Assembly (NCBI GenBank): GCA_028551475.1
Contig: CM052354.1
Location: 1,967,391 to 2,031,390, forward strand
DNA: 64,000 nucleotides
Direction of reading: 5' to 3'
Origin: Casuarina equisetifolia
Lineage: Eukaryota; Streptophyta; Magnoliopsida; Fagales; Casuarinaceae
Shown piece after piece: positions 10,740 through 21,676 of this stretch. Position numbers and translations under genes: made by a program. The notes under the pieces were generated by a model that was not told the origin of the DNA, made no database searches, and saw nothing but the letters and a program-made list of their open reading frames with translations. Each line of letters opens with the position of its first letter. Position 1 is the first letter of the stretch.

Positions 10740-13700
10740 GTTAAGCCAACTTTATAAGGCAATGCATTGTGCAAGTCATGCTGATGGTAATTGATTATTA
10801 TATCTATTTGGCATAATACATGCTAAATTCTTGAGCAAATTTTGGATGTTCTATAAGTAGAGTTATCTCTTTTGATTGATAAATATCTGAAAGTTATTTT
10901 CAAGTCAATTTAGTTCCACGCCTTAGTTAGCAATGTGCTACTTTATTTCAAGTCAAATTTTATTGTTCACATTAAAAGGACATTGCAGCACACAGATAAA
11001 CACTCAAACAAACAAAAAGTAGAAAAAACATGATATACTATCATTTACAATATTTGAGTTGAAGCATGCACAAAAAGGAGATATAGTTATGAGAATTACA
11101 TTATCAAAAATATTGTAGTTCATAAGGTCTCTAGAAAGCTAACATAAATTCACAAAGGGAGTAACAGTTATTTGGCTTTATTTACACATTTTAAATAATG
11201 ATGATATGTAATTGTATTTTCTTGTATAGATTTCTGCTTCTTTATTTGAACATTAAGAATTGATTTTGATCAATTCAATGTTGCATGGTGATAAATGTGG
11301 GGTTAGTTGGCTCCATCTTAGGTGTAGAAATGCTATTCAAAGAAAGTTGATTGGGTAAACTTATGTTGAATATTATGGAAAAGATCTCCTCAAAGCATTT
11401 GACAAAGAATTTTCAAATGATTTGAGGTCAATTTTGTATTGCATTTCCTTTTTGTTTACTATAAATAATGATCATTCATTTTCTAGACTAGATGAAGACT
11501 CTAGCAAAATTAGGCAGCATGCATAAACAAAGCATATTGTTCAAGTTGAAAGTTAATCCCTTGATGATTTACTTGGAGGGAAGCAATTATTGTGTTGAGA
11601 GTAACAATATATTTTTTTTTCTAATCTACTTCCTTTAGAGAGTTATAGGGCTAAATTTTGTGCATAACAATCCTAGATGATTTTACCTTAAGAACATGTT
11701 GGCTTTTGTGAAATTGGTATGTGGTAATGGAAACCAATACACTCATACAATCAAAGGGATGATTGCATTTCATGAAATCATGAGTGAATAGTATTAGCAA
11801 AGTGGTAAGTGAATACATTATATTGCTTTTGTTTCAAGCCTTTTAATATGAAATTTGAAATCTATACCCATTTCATTCCTTCAAAAGAAACTATTTTCAA
11901 GTTTGCTTTATTCCTACTTTTGTTGTAATATGAAATAATTCTCACTTTATTTTTTTTCTTTTTCTCGCTTTATTTTCCTCCTAGATTATGCTACCTCTAG
12001 CAAGCTCATATTGATATGAGAGAGATGTGGTGAACATGACTAGAACTAAGTCAAAGGCTGAAATAATCCATGAAAAGATGTTGGATAAGCCTTACAATTG
12101 AGGATTTCGTCATGAACCATAGGTTTGCAATTGGAGCTCAATATGACTTTTGTCCAATGTCTTACATAGTTATTATTTTGTTTTTACCCTTAAATCATGC
12201 TATTGTTTGAATCAAACTAAGTCATTACAATTGGGCTTGGTTGGTGATTCTCATTAGAATTCAGGGACTTTTTGCAGCCTAATATATGAATATCATTTTT
12301 TTTAAAAGAAATCTATTAGGAATGACTTGTTTGGTTAAGAGGAAATCTACAAAAGATCATTTTTTTGGTAGTATAAACATACAACAAAACACAACAACCA
12401 CCTTCTCCCCATCGTTCTTTCACTTCATTTTCTTTGGTTGTAGTAATATTTTCAAGACCATGCAGCTTATAGTATCTACGGTCTCTAAGCGTTGGAATTT
12501 GAGCTTGCAAGATGGTTGCATTTCATTCTATCTCACTGCTTCTTCTTTATTTTCCAAATGCGTAGGGTTTGTGGGAAGGGAACCTTATAAATAGGGACCA
12601 CTAACCTAAAGGATGAGTTTCTTGCACTATTGAGGGCCACGCATAAAGTGGTTAGCTCACCTTGAGATACTATTTACAAAGGTTCTTTATCTGTTAATTA
12701 ACTGACAAGGAACAAATAAAAGGGCACTCACAAGGGTCGTCACTACAGTGGCCGTCAACATTGATGTGAAGTTTATAGTGATGCTACTGAAGAATACAAT
12801 GGATTTTACTGTTGTGAAGGATTGCCTGAAGATTATGATAACGTGCTTGAAGCATTGGTTAATCAATTTTGGATTGCCTCTTTTTGTTTACTAGAGCATT
12901 TGGATCACTTGTTTTTTAAAATGCCAAAACATAGGATAGAAATGATCTATTTTGCATTGAAGGTTGGGTTACGAGGGTCCTAGCTTGTGAAATCAATTAT
13001 GGCAACTCTACTGAAGTTGTCAATGAGAAGTCATTAGCACTAATCACATGACTCATCCTCAACTGAAATTTAATACAAAAACATAACATTCTAATTAAAT
13101 ACAGAAGCAACTGCGGTGTAAAGGATACTAATATATTTGCATTTTTGGTTTCTTCGATTACAGAAAGGTAGTGCTTTGGAATAGTTGATCCTACTAAAAA
13201 TCAGGCATTTTTTGCCACAAAGAAACTGACTTCAAGCAATCAGATTCTTATGAAAACAGCCTATCATATGATTTACTTCCGTCAAGCCACTTTTATCATG
13301 CTTGGTATAGGTGTTCTTCGAAGAGGATGTTGCGCACCACAAAAGCAGTGACTTTAACATAGGTTCTAGACTACGAATACTTTTGAGTTCAGAAAAAAAT
13401 TTCTGATAGATAAGGCTTCCTTTAAGTTTTGTGTATTGCTCTCACATCTCTAACAAGATTGTTTGACCAGCCTTTTAAGAAAAATGGAAATTCACTTGCT
13501 TTGTTCCATTCCAAAACTATGCCATAGTATAGGTATAAGTAGATGATGCATTATCGGTGTAGGGCTAGATTGCATGATTAAATCGTGGAGGATTCTGCAT
13601 TGATAGAATTTAAAATCTTGCATTTATGCCTTCAAAACGATGAGGGGAAAATTTTTAATTTGTGTGTTGGAAAATGTTGTCTCTTGTGAAATCAATTGTA

Positions 13701-13850
13701 TAATCATCTACAATAGTGGATTGTGTTAAGAAAAAAAAGCAATTGTATAAATTAATTCACTTCTATTTTAAGCTTCTAAATATAAGAGTTGAAATATATG
13801 CTCATTTTATTCCTTCAAGGCTTAATTTAATATTGTTTCAATTGTAATAT
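10740..13850. other. Intergenic DNA with decayed copies of a local duplicated segment
   Basis: No intact gene. Around 11980-12790, phrases such as 'gcaagctcatattgatatgagagagatg' and 'tgatgtgaagtttata' recur at 13890-13940, 14200-14260, 15455-15475, 18895-18960 and 19742-19760. This suggests old copies of the block that is duplicated with the UGT genes. A 102-codon open frame at 12286-12594 has no recognisable features. Confidence 0.45.
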
Positions 13851-14189
13851 ATAAAGCACTTTCCGTTCTATATCTTGAACTTCCCAGCTTTTGGTACCCT
13901 TGCAAGTTCATACTGATATGAGAGAGATGAGGTGAAAATAAATTCATTCATGATTTTGGCAAGAACCAGGTATAAAACTAAGGTGTAGCTTCTGAACTAG
14001 CAGTGGAACAAACTACCTCGACACAAGGCAACAATTGCATTTAGAGAAATGGCAAGTGAATAAACTAAGTCGCTTCTTAATAAAAAAAAATTTCATATTT
14101 GCAATGACTTCCCTTCATTCAAAAATTCCCCTTAAGCTTATTTTAATCCAGTTTCAGTCACAATAGAAAATACTTCTGGTTTTAATTTT

Positions 14190-15640
14190 TCTTCCTCCCA
14201 GCTTTCTGGTGCCTCTTGTAAGCTCATAACGAAATGAGGGAAGATAAGGGGAACATGAATCCAGATAAGGTTAGCAGCTAAGGAAGGTCCAGCCTTACTC
14301 GTTGGGGTCCAACACCACTAGCTAAAAATGGCCTAGAAGGTGTCCTTCCTAAGGAGCTGAAGATGCACCACTTTTTCCAGGACACCCCCACCATGAGAGA
14401 GATGGAAGATTTGCGAGATTTCACCACCAAAACTGTCAGCAGAACTTCTCTTCCTCCCATGCTCAAATGCTCCGATTTGACGATGCTTACCTTACGCTGG
14501 ATGCTTTAATGGGTTTACTAATCACTTGACTTTTGCATCAAGGAAGCTGCTCAAGGAGAGTCACTCCCCAACCATCACCCTTGTGTCTAACGTGCCCGCT
14601 GAAGCAGCATGAACATATTTCTATTACTACACAACCTTTGAGCAGGATAGCATTTTGCATCGGCATGGTCAGCAAGTAGCCACTTGCTCCTTTTTTTGGT
14701 AGCATGGTAAGTAAATAAGCAGGACAGCAATATGTATGCCACACTAGTATAGTTTTCTTAGCTAGAAAATTCCTTTGAGTTAGAAGATCATGCTTCGAGA
14801 TTCACTTGACTAATATATATGCAAGATTAACGTACTCTAGCAACAGGGTCTGGTTATTTGGGAGTGTGAGAAGAACTAGGATTACCACACCATAGAGAGC
14901 AGAGGGATGGAAAGGGGTGTCCTTACACTTGCAACCAATATGGACAAGAAATCTTAATTTGTCTTCCACATCGGAACACAACTGACCAGATTAAGGAAAT
15001 GAATCATCTTGAATAGAAGAAAATATGCAATTGACTGCTGCCAAATCAAGGAAACCAGTAGGTTGGGATTCCTAATGCTCTTGTAGTTCGATCTGATAAA
15101 TACTCAACGAGAAGGTTTCAAACAAGGCTTGTGGAAAGCACAGCTCAATGCTACTCTTAATTACTATGAAAATGAACTTGGAAATGACATCAACCAGGTA
15201 GGCAATTAAGCTTCCATATGACTTTAGTTGGATGTTCTGGACTGTTATTTGCTATGATTTTCTTTCCTCGTATCATGTTGCCATCTGTATTGTACACTAT
15301 CACTTGGCTTGGAATGGTTGAAGTTTCTCTTAGAATTCGAGGGCCTTCTATATTAAATCCATACACTTGTCATGGTAGTATTTATGCGAAGAGCACTCTT
15401 CTATGCAGGATCTGAGGGCCACACTCAGAGTGTGTCACTCGGAAGAAATGGAGGCTGAGGTTGATATAAAGTTTATAAAGGACGAATACCACCAAGTAAA
15501 CAGCGTCCCGTGGATTGTGACATTCTCAAGAATACTACAACAGAGTATGAAAAAGCTTTCGGTACTAATCAGGCATAGGGAAGCTTGAGCTCTTAGTCTC
15601 TGCATCATGAAGACATAGCCAACATATATAATATGGGCTT
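14190..15640 (+). pseudogene. Decayed, unidentified gene segment (copy 1 of the duplicated block)
   Basis: Several exon-like stretches remain. Around 15120-15200 a frame reads ...LNATLNYYENELGNDINQ and is followed by a donor-like GTAGGCAA. At 15403-15588 a frame contains AEVDIKFIKDE and ends in HREA with a stop. The corresponding stretches at 19060-19210 and 19690-19797 carry the same motifs (VDIKFIKNE, ending HGEA) but different frame breaks. I do not recognise the protein. Its repeated occurrence beside UGT genes says it was part of the duplicated unit, not that it works with them. Confidence 0.45.
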
Positions 15641-16380
15641 TAGTAGTTCTGTTATTTTAGTTTGATGTATGTCTTGAGGTCAAGGTGGTCTTACTCCGAT
15701 CTTTAAGGTTGCCTTAGTTTTAAAACTGTATAAGATATATCATAATTCTTTTATCTCTTCCATGGTTTTTCTTTACTAAAACATGTTTTGTACAACAATA
15801 CTGTTCTTTCTAATTCAACATAAGGAGACAAGAAAAGAAGACTATGCTTCAGATAATCCTAACTAGATCAGTACATTCCAAAAATCAGTTCAAAATGAAG
15901 GAAATTTCTTCTTCCTTTTGCATCTGCTTGGCCTTTGGATACCGGGAAGAAGAAACACACTTCATGGGTGTTGTATAATGTCTATACTAATTTGTTTTCC
16001 TTAAAAATGGATTGCCGTTATTACTAAAAAGACTAATCAAACTTGTGAAACTCTACATTAAGCACATTTTACTTCGCTTAAGATAATTTTTATCTTATTA
16101 TAATTTAGAATTTCTCATATAACGTACAAGAGAAAAACTGGCTGATCTGATTTGGGCCGATGAAAACGAAACCACACTAACACATTTGGACCCAAACCAA
16201 TAGCAAACAGCACTTCAATCGTAAACCCAAGAATTAGCGTAAAGGCCTTTATCAAATACGAAAACATAGAACATTGAACCAAATTCATGGGATACAACAA
16301 TCTTGAAAATTGAACAAAAACAATCAAGATCCTGTAATTGCAGTTCCTTAATAGCTTAGAACGAAAAAGGGGTAGCCATA
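15641..16380. other. Intergenic, downstream of UGT copy 1
   Basis: The left part (to about 15780) matches 19800-20000 in the second copy of the duplicated block; the rest, to 16380, is extra sequence absent from that copy. No gene was recognised. Confidence 0.5.
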
Positions 16381-16381
16381 A

Positions 16382-18028
16382 CTAAGCAACTTTCTGGTTG
16401 ATAAAATCCCGGAAAGCATCCAACGCAGCCACTGAAGTCGCCGGAAAACCATGCTGGAATTTGGTGCTCACCGCCGCTGCTCTCTTCTTCACCTCCTCGT
16501 CACCCATCAATTTCTCTATTCCCTTCTCTATATCTTCCTTCTTGATCTCCTGCGACAGGTCTTCGGCCACCATGTATCCCACCTTCAGATGGCTCACCAC
16601 CAGCTTGGCATCGTAGTGCTGGTCCCCTCTGATGGGCCACGCCAGAAATGGAACCCCACGTCCGATGGCTTCCACGGTGGAGTTCCAGCCACAGTGCGAT
16701 AGAAATCCGCCGGTGGATGGGTGGCTCAGTATCAACAGCTGCGGTGCCCATCCGTGGATTATCAAACCCCTGTCGCCGACTTTGGAATCTAGGCCGTGGG
16801 GAAAATAGCCCTCGTCGGGTTCTGCGTCGCCGGACCCGGGTTGGCCGCCGAGGAACGCTCGTGGAGGACCCGACCTTCCTGCGCCGGATTGGATCACCCA
16901 GACAAACGGCCGGGTTGATGCTTCTAGCGCAGCGGCGAGTTGTTGGTACTCTTCCGTCGTCGGCCCGACTTCAGTACCGAAGGAGACGTAGAGTACTGAC
17001 CCGCGTGGCTTGCAATCCAACCATTGGATCACCTCGTCCTCGGAAACGTTGGAGCTCCGATTGGTTCTTACTTCCCGGTCGTGAAGAACAGACCCCGCCG
17101 ACCGCCAGTATTGCTCCGGGAGGAGAGGACCCACGCCCCAGACGGGTTTTCCGATCTGATGTGCGATGTAGTCGATGAACGGACGCTCCAGATCGGCGCA
17201 CGTGTTGATCATCAAAGCGATTGTGCCCTCTACCTCCTCCAACCACGGTGGCTGGTGACCGGGTTTCGGCGGGCCCATTTTCTTCCCCCCAGGACCTGGT
17301 GGTGCTGGAAACCCAGGGGCGATGCCGGGTGGAGGACCGTCGGGTAGTCCAGGAGCTATGCCCGGAGGAGGACCGCCGGGTAGTCCAGGAGCGTCACCAG
17401 GTGGAGGACCGCCGGGTAGTCCAGGAGCGTCACCAGGTGGAGGACCACCGGGTGGTCCATGAGGCCGTCGTTTAAGGTCCGAATACGTGAGAGCCATGTC
17501 TTCCGGTAACCCAGGGAGCAACCGAACCTCCCCGGGTTGAATATCTTCGGAGTTAGCCTTCCAGGTGGCGTACTCCATGGCCGCGGCGCAAGCGCCGGAG
17601 GTGAAGAAAGCCACCGTCGGAATCTGAAACTTTTGGAAAATTTCAGATGACCAGCTCATCATGACGTCGATCACCACACAAACGGGCCGAACCAGGTCCG
17701 GCTTCTTTGATCCCGCTGAAAGTAGCTCCTCCATGGCCAAACCCATCTGGGAGTGAAGCATACGGTGCTGGTGCATCCCAGGGACACCGGGCTGCGGCGG
17801 AGGAGGCGGAGGGACTGACAGTTCAAGGACGGTGAGGAGATCGTGCTGTCGGAGAGACGAAGGAACGGAGGACGAAAGATTAGAAGAGATCACCAAGGAA
17901 GTCTTGAATCCCCTGGAAGCGATGTGCTTGCTTAGCTCAATGCACGGAAACATATGGCCTTGGCCGAAGAACGGAACCACCCAAATCTCCATTGCCATCT
18001 TCCACCCCACTTCTGTACTGATCTTCAC
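16382..18028 (-). CDS. Family-1 UDP-glycosyltransferase with Pro/Gly-rich 12-residue repeat insert (UGT copy 1)
   Basis: A single uninterrupted frame of up to 548 residues. It is a plant family-1 glycosyltransferase, which transfers sugar (usually glucose) from UDP-sugar to small acceptors such as phenolics, terpenoids or hormones in the cytosol. The catalytic dyad is His25 (in FGQGH) and Asp121 (in VVIDVMM). The 44-residue PSPG sugar-donor box runs from Trp427 to Gln470, with HCGWNS inside and a final Gln that is usual for UDP-glucose users. The acceptor cannot be inferred. Residues 191-245 are four units of a GLPxGPPPGxAP repeat followed by more Pro/Gly-rich sequence, an insertion not normal for the family. 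The TATA at 18043-18050 would start transcription just inside codon 1, so Met11 (17998) or Met13 is the more likely start. The gene is conspicuously GC-rich relative to its AT-rich surroundings. Confidence 0.92.
   Translation of the reverse strand: MKISTEVGWKMAMEIWVVPFFGQGHMFPCIELSKHIASRGFKTSLVISSNLSSSVPSSLRQHDLLTVLELSVPPPPPPQPGVPGMHQHRMLHSQMGLAMEELLSAGSKKPDLVRPVCVVIDVMMSWSSEIFQKFQIPTVAFFTSGACAAAMEYATWKANSEDIQPGEVRLLPGLPEDMALTYSDLKRRPHGPPGGPPPGDAPGLPGGPPPGDAPGLPGGPPPGIAPGLPDGPPPGIAPGFPAPPGPGGKKMGPPKPGHQPPWLEEVEGTIALMINTCADLERPFIDYIAHQIGKPVWGVGPLLPEQYWRSAGSVLHDREVRTNRSSNVSEDEVIQWLDCKPRGSVLYVSFGTEVGPTTEEYQQLAAALEASTRPFVWVIQSGAGRSGPPRAFLGGQPGSGDAEPDEGYFPHGLDSKVGDRGLIIHGWAPQLLILSHPSTGGFLSHCGWNSTVEAIGRGVPFLAWPIRGDQHYDAKLVVSHLKVGYMVAEDLSQEIKKEDIEKGIEKLMGDEEVKKRAAAVSTKFQHGFPATSVAALDAFRDFINQKVA
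17294..17458 (-). repeat. In-frame 36-bp coding minisatellite in UGT copy 1
   Basis: Four 12-codon units of the form GLPxGPPPGxAP (the first begins GPP) followed by a Pro/Gly-rich tail. The unit length is a multiple of three, so copy-number changes keep the frame. The paralog at 20138-21676 has two units, and the two proteins differ in length by exactly 36 residues. Confidence 0.85.
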
Positions 18029-18042
18029 TTCGGCTCAACGAA

Positions 18043-18050
18043 CTTTTATA
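18043..18050 (-). promoter_or_regulatory. TATA box of UGT copy 1
   Basis: On the minus strand this reads TATAAAAG. A start site about 25-30 bases downstream falls near 18018, which excludes Met1 and favours Met11 of the coding frame. The aligned stretch in UGT copy 2 has lost the motif. Confidence 0.6.
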
Positions 18051-18059
18051 GAATAGGAA

Positions 18060-18890
18060 GAAGAAACTTGGTTACGAAGAAAAGGACTTTGACTGTTAGT
18101 TGGAAAACGTCATGATTCTCAAGAACGCGGAAGAATCGACATCTGGGAAGACGTGGTCGGCGAAGTTACAGACAACAATGACTCGTGGAGGTCGGCTGGG
18201 AAGGTTGGAATAGAAGAACAAGCGTAGCAAAGAGCTTTCTGAATTCCGTGGAACCCAAGAAGATCAAGGAAAAAGGTATAAACTATTCTTTTCTTTAATT
18301 CTATTCTAACAAATATTTAATTTAGGAATTAATATCATACATACACATAATGTTTTGAAATTATTTTAAAAAATTTATAAATTCACCAATAATTCAGTAA
18401 AGTTGTTACGCATCATTTGCTTAGGAGTCTTAAAAAAATAAAAATAAAAAATAAAAAGTAAAAACTTTATCTATTTTAAAGTTGATTTAAGAATAGAAAT
18501 TTGATATTTTTGCTGACATTTTTCTAACTAGTTCCTTTAACTAATTTGTTAGTCGTTAAGTAAAATTTAACAATATAGATTTTTTTTTTTTTTTTGGTCC
18601 AAGAGATGTTAGATTTTTCTGAAACTCATATGGGAGATCAGGATTCAACTCTCTCTCTTTTTTGATAAATCTCCTAAATTCCTTCGCCCAAATCTCTTAT
18701 TAAAAAAAGGTCAAATTCAAATCCTTTTTTAATCCCTTTTATCTAACTAAAATAATTTATGTACCTAGGAAAATATTTTTCACATTAATCTTGACTTATG
18801 AACAGTGGAATACCATACTTGAATTAGTCATATTTGCACTGATTCCCTTCATTCAAAAACTTCCTTTGAGCTTATTTTTGACTTTTTTTC
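18060..18890. other. Intergenic between UGT copies (promoter side of copy 1)
   Basis: The first 250 bases, upstream of UGT copy 1, resemble 21700-21930 upstream of UGT copy 2. The remainder is AT-rich with a T16 tract near 18580. No gene was recognised. Confidence 0.5.
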
Positions 18891-19830
18891 TTCCCAGATT
18901 CTGGTACCTCTTGTAAGCTCATACCAAAACGAGGGAGATGAGGGGAACATGAATCCAGATAAGGTAGCATGGCAAGTAAATAAGCAGGACAGCAATATGT
19001 AAAGGAATAATCTTGAACAAAAGTAAATTGCAATTTACTGCTGCCAAAACAAGGAAACCAACAGGTTGGGATTCCTAATGCTCTTGTAGTATGGTCTGCT
19101 AAATACTCTACGAGAAGATTTCAAACAAGGCTTGAGGGGAAGCACGGATCAATGCTGCTCTTAATTACTATGAAAATGAAAGTGGAAACGACATCAACCT
19201 GGTAGGCAATTAAGCTTCCATGCAACTTTATTTGATGTTCTGGACTGTTATTTGCTATGATTTTCTTCCCTTATATTATGTTGCCAACTTTATTATAGAC
19301 CGTCACTTGGCTTGGAATGGTTGGAGTTTATCATTAGAATTCAAGGGCCTTTTCGATCAAAACATAGGAATGTAATTTTCTTGATGATTAGAGATGAGAC
19401 TTGGAAGATGTAAGCCTTTTAAAGGAAAAAAGGAGGCTTTGTGGGATATGCGATCCAATACGAATGACCCCTTTTTAATTACGAGTTACTTATGTGGCCT
19501 TTCTTAAGCTTTAGCAATGTACTTTAGGTTATGCATCTTATATTATCTATGGCCTCCAAAGGTGTTAAAGGCTACGTTCCCTATTCTCTCCCTCTTTTCA
19601 GTTTTCGTTCTTATATGGGCAACCAAGGTAGTATTTATGGGACAAGCACTCTTCTATGCAGGATCTGATGGCCATAGTTACATTGTTTGACTCGGAAGAA
19701 AAGAAGGGGAACTCACTGAGATTGTAACTCTGACGGGAGAGGTTGATATAAAGTTTATAAAGAATGAAATGGAATTGATCGAGCATGGGGAAGCTTGACC
19801 CATATATAACATGGGTTTTTAGTAGTTTTG
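18890..19830 (+). pseudogene. Decayed, unidentified gene segment (copy 2 of the duplicated block)
   Basis: This is homologous to 14190-15640. It shares the 'ctcttgtaagctcata' phrase near 18910, the 'ggcaattaagcttccat' phrase near 19203 (offset about 4.0 kb from 15199), and the C-terminal VDIKFIKNE...HGEA-stop motif at 19742-19797. It is frame-broken and I cannot name the protein. Confidence 0.45.
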
Positions 19831-20137
19831 TCATTCTAGTTTGCTGTATGTCTTGAGATCAAGGTGGTCTTAGTCCCATCTTAAGGTTGCCTTAATTTTA
19901 GAACTGTTATTTGTTACAGCCTACTATAAGATTAGGTACAAGTTGCTTTGAATGAAATCTTATATAAGATGATCATAATTCTTTTATCTCTTCCTTGGTT
20001 TTTTTTTTTTTTTTTTACCATAACGTGTTTTACTAAAACTTTGCTCAAGTTCTGTTATTTTCCCATAAAACTACTATTACAAGATTCTGTAAATGCAATT
20101 CCTTTATAGCTTAGGACGTAGAAGGTGTAAGCCATAG

Positions 20138-21676
20138 CTAAGCATCTCTCTGGTTGATAAAATCCCGGAAAGCATCCAACGCAGTCACCGAAGTCGCGGG
20201 AAAACCATGTTGGAATTTGGTGCTTGCCGCCACTGCTCTCCTTCTCACCTCCTCATCACCCATCAATCTCTCTATTTCCTTCTCTATATCTTCCTTCTTG
20301 ATCGCCTGCGACAGGTCTCCGGCCACCATGTGCCCCACCTTCAGATGGCTCACCACCAGCTTGGCAACGTAGTACTGGTCTCCTCTGATGGGCCACGCCA
20401 GAAAAGGAACCCCACGTCCGATGGCTTCCACGGCGGAGTTCCAGCCACAGTGCGACAGAAATCCGCCGGTGGATGGGTGGCTTAGTATTAACAGCTGCGG
20501 TGCCCATCCATGGATTATCAAACCCCTGTCGCCGACTATGGAATCCAGGCCGTGGGGAAAATAGCCCTCCTCGGATTCTGCGTTGCCGGACCCGGGTTGG
20601 CTGCCGAGGAACTTTCGTGGAAGACACGGCCTTCCTGCGCCGGATTGAATCACCCAGATAAACTGCCGGGTCGATGCTTCTAGCGCAGCGGCGAGTTGTT
20701 GGTACTCTTCCGTCGTCGGGCCGACTTCAGTACCGAAGGAGATGTAGAGTACTGACACGCGTGGCTTGGAGTCCAACCATTGGATCACCTCATCCTCGGA
20801 AACGTTGGAGTTCCTATTGGTTCGTATTTCGCGGTCGTGAAGAACAGACCCCGCCGACCGCCAGTGTTGCTCCGGGAGGAGAGGACCCACGCCCCAGACG
20901 GGTTTTCCCATCTGATGTGCAATGTAGTCGATGAACGGTCGCTCCAGATCGTCGCACGTGTTGATCATCAAAGCGATTGTTCCCTGCACCTCCTCCACCC
21001 ACGGTGGCTCGTGACCGGGTATCGGCGGAAGCCCAGGAACGGCTCCCCGCGGAGGACCGTCGGGTAGTCCAGAAGCGACGCCCGGAGGAGGACCACCGGG
21101 TGGTCCATGAGGCCGTCGTTTAAGGTCCGAGTACGTGAGAGCCATGTCTTCCGGTAACCCAGGAAGCAACCGGACCTCCCCCGGTTGAATATCTTCGGAG
21201 CCGGCCTTCCAGGCGGCGTACTCCATGGCCGCAGCGCAAGCGCCGGAGGTGAAGAAAGCCACTGTCGGAATGCGAAACTTCTGGAAAATTTCCGATGACC
21301 AGCTCATCATGACGTCGATCACCACACAAACGGGCCTAACCAGGTCCGGCTTCTCTTCTCCCTCTGAAAGTAGCTCCTTCATGGCCAAACCCATCTGGGA
21401 GTGAAGCATACGGTGCTGGTGCATCCCGGGGGCACCCGGCTGCGGCGGAGGAGGCGGAGGCACTGACAGTTCAAGGACGGTGAGGAGATCGTGCTGTCGG
21501 AGAGACAAAGGAACGGAGGAGGAAATATTAGAGGAGATCACCAGGGAAGTCTTGAATCCCCTGGAGGCGATGTGCTTGCTTAGCTCTATGCATGGAAAGA
21601 TATGGCCTTGGCCGGAGAACGGGACCACCCAAATCTCCATTGCCATCTTCGACCCCACTTCTCTACTGATCTTCAC
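20138..21676 (-). CDS. Family-1 UDP-glycosyltransferase with short Pro/Gly-rich insert (UGT copy 2)
   Basis: A single uninterrupted frame of 512 residues, by eye about nine-tenths identical to UGT copy 1 outside the insert. The catalytic dyad is His25 (SGQGH) and Asp121, and the PSPG box runs from Trp391 to a final Gln434 with HCGWNS intact. It should be an active glycosyltransferase with the same or a related acceptor. The linker insert has two repeat units against four in copy 1. HCGWNSA replaces HCGWNST just after the core of the box. Met11 is again the likelier start by analogy. The upstream stretch that aligns with the TATA box of copy 1 reads TTTTTGTCGGA on the plus strand, so the box is destroyed; expression may be weak or may use another start. 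Confidence 0.92.
   Translation of the reverse strand: MKISREVGSKMAMEIWVVPFSGQGHIFPCIELSKHIASRGFKTSLVISSNISSSVPLSLRQHDLLTVLELSVPPPPPPQPGAPGMHQHRMLHSQMGLAMKELLSEGEEKPDLVRPVCVVIDVMMSWSSEIFQKFRIPTVAFFTSGACAAAMEYAAWKAGSEDIQPGEVRLLPGLPEDMALTYSDLKRRPHGPPGGPPPGVASGLPDGPPRGAVPGLPPIPGHEPPWVEEVQGTIALMINTCDDLERPFIDYIAHQMGKPVWGVGPLLPEQHWRSAGSVLHDREIRTNRNSNVSEDEVIQWLDSKPRVSVLYISFGTEVGPTTEEYQQLAAALEASTRQFIWVIQSGAGRPCLPRKFLGSQPGSGNAESEEGYFPHGLDSIVGDRGLIIHGWAPQLLILSHPSTGGFLSHCGWNSAVEAIGRGVPFLAWPIRGDQYYVAKLVVSHLKVGHMVAGDLSQAIKKEDIEKEIERLMGDEEVRRRAVAASTKFQHGFPATSVTALDAFRDFINQRDA

Noticed and set aside
12286..12594. Possible small protein gene (102 codons)
   Set aside because: It lies in decayed duplicated DNA. 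The translation has low-complexity Phe/Ser runs and no known motif.
16648..17178. Long plus-strand open frames (up to 176 codons) over the UGT genes, also at 20207-21067 and 24036-24269
   Set aside because: They are antisense or shifted readings of GC-rich UGT coding DNA. They contain no domains and show Arg/Pro-rich composition typical of the shadow of a GC-rich gene.
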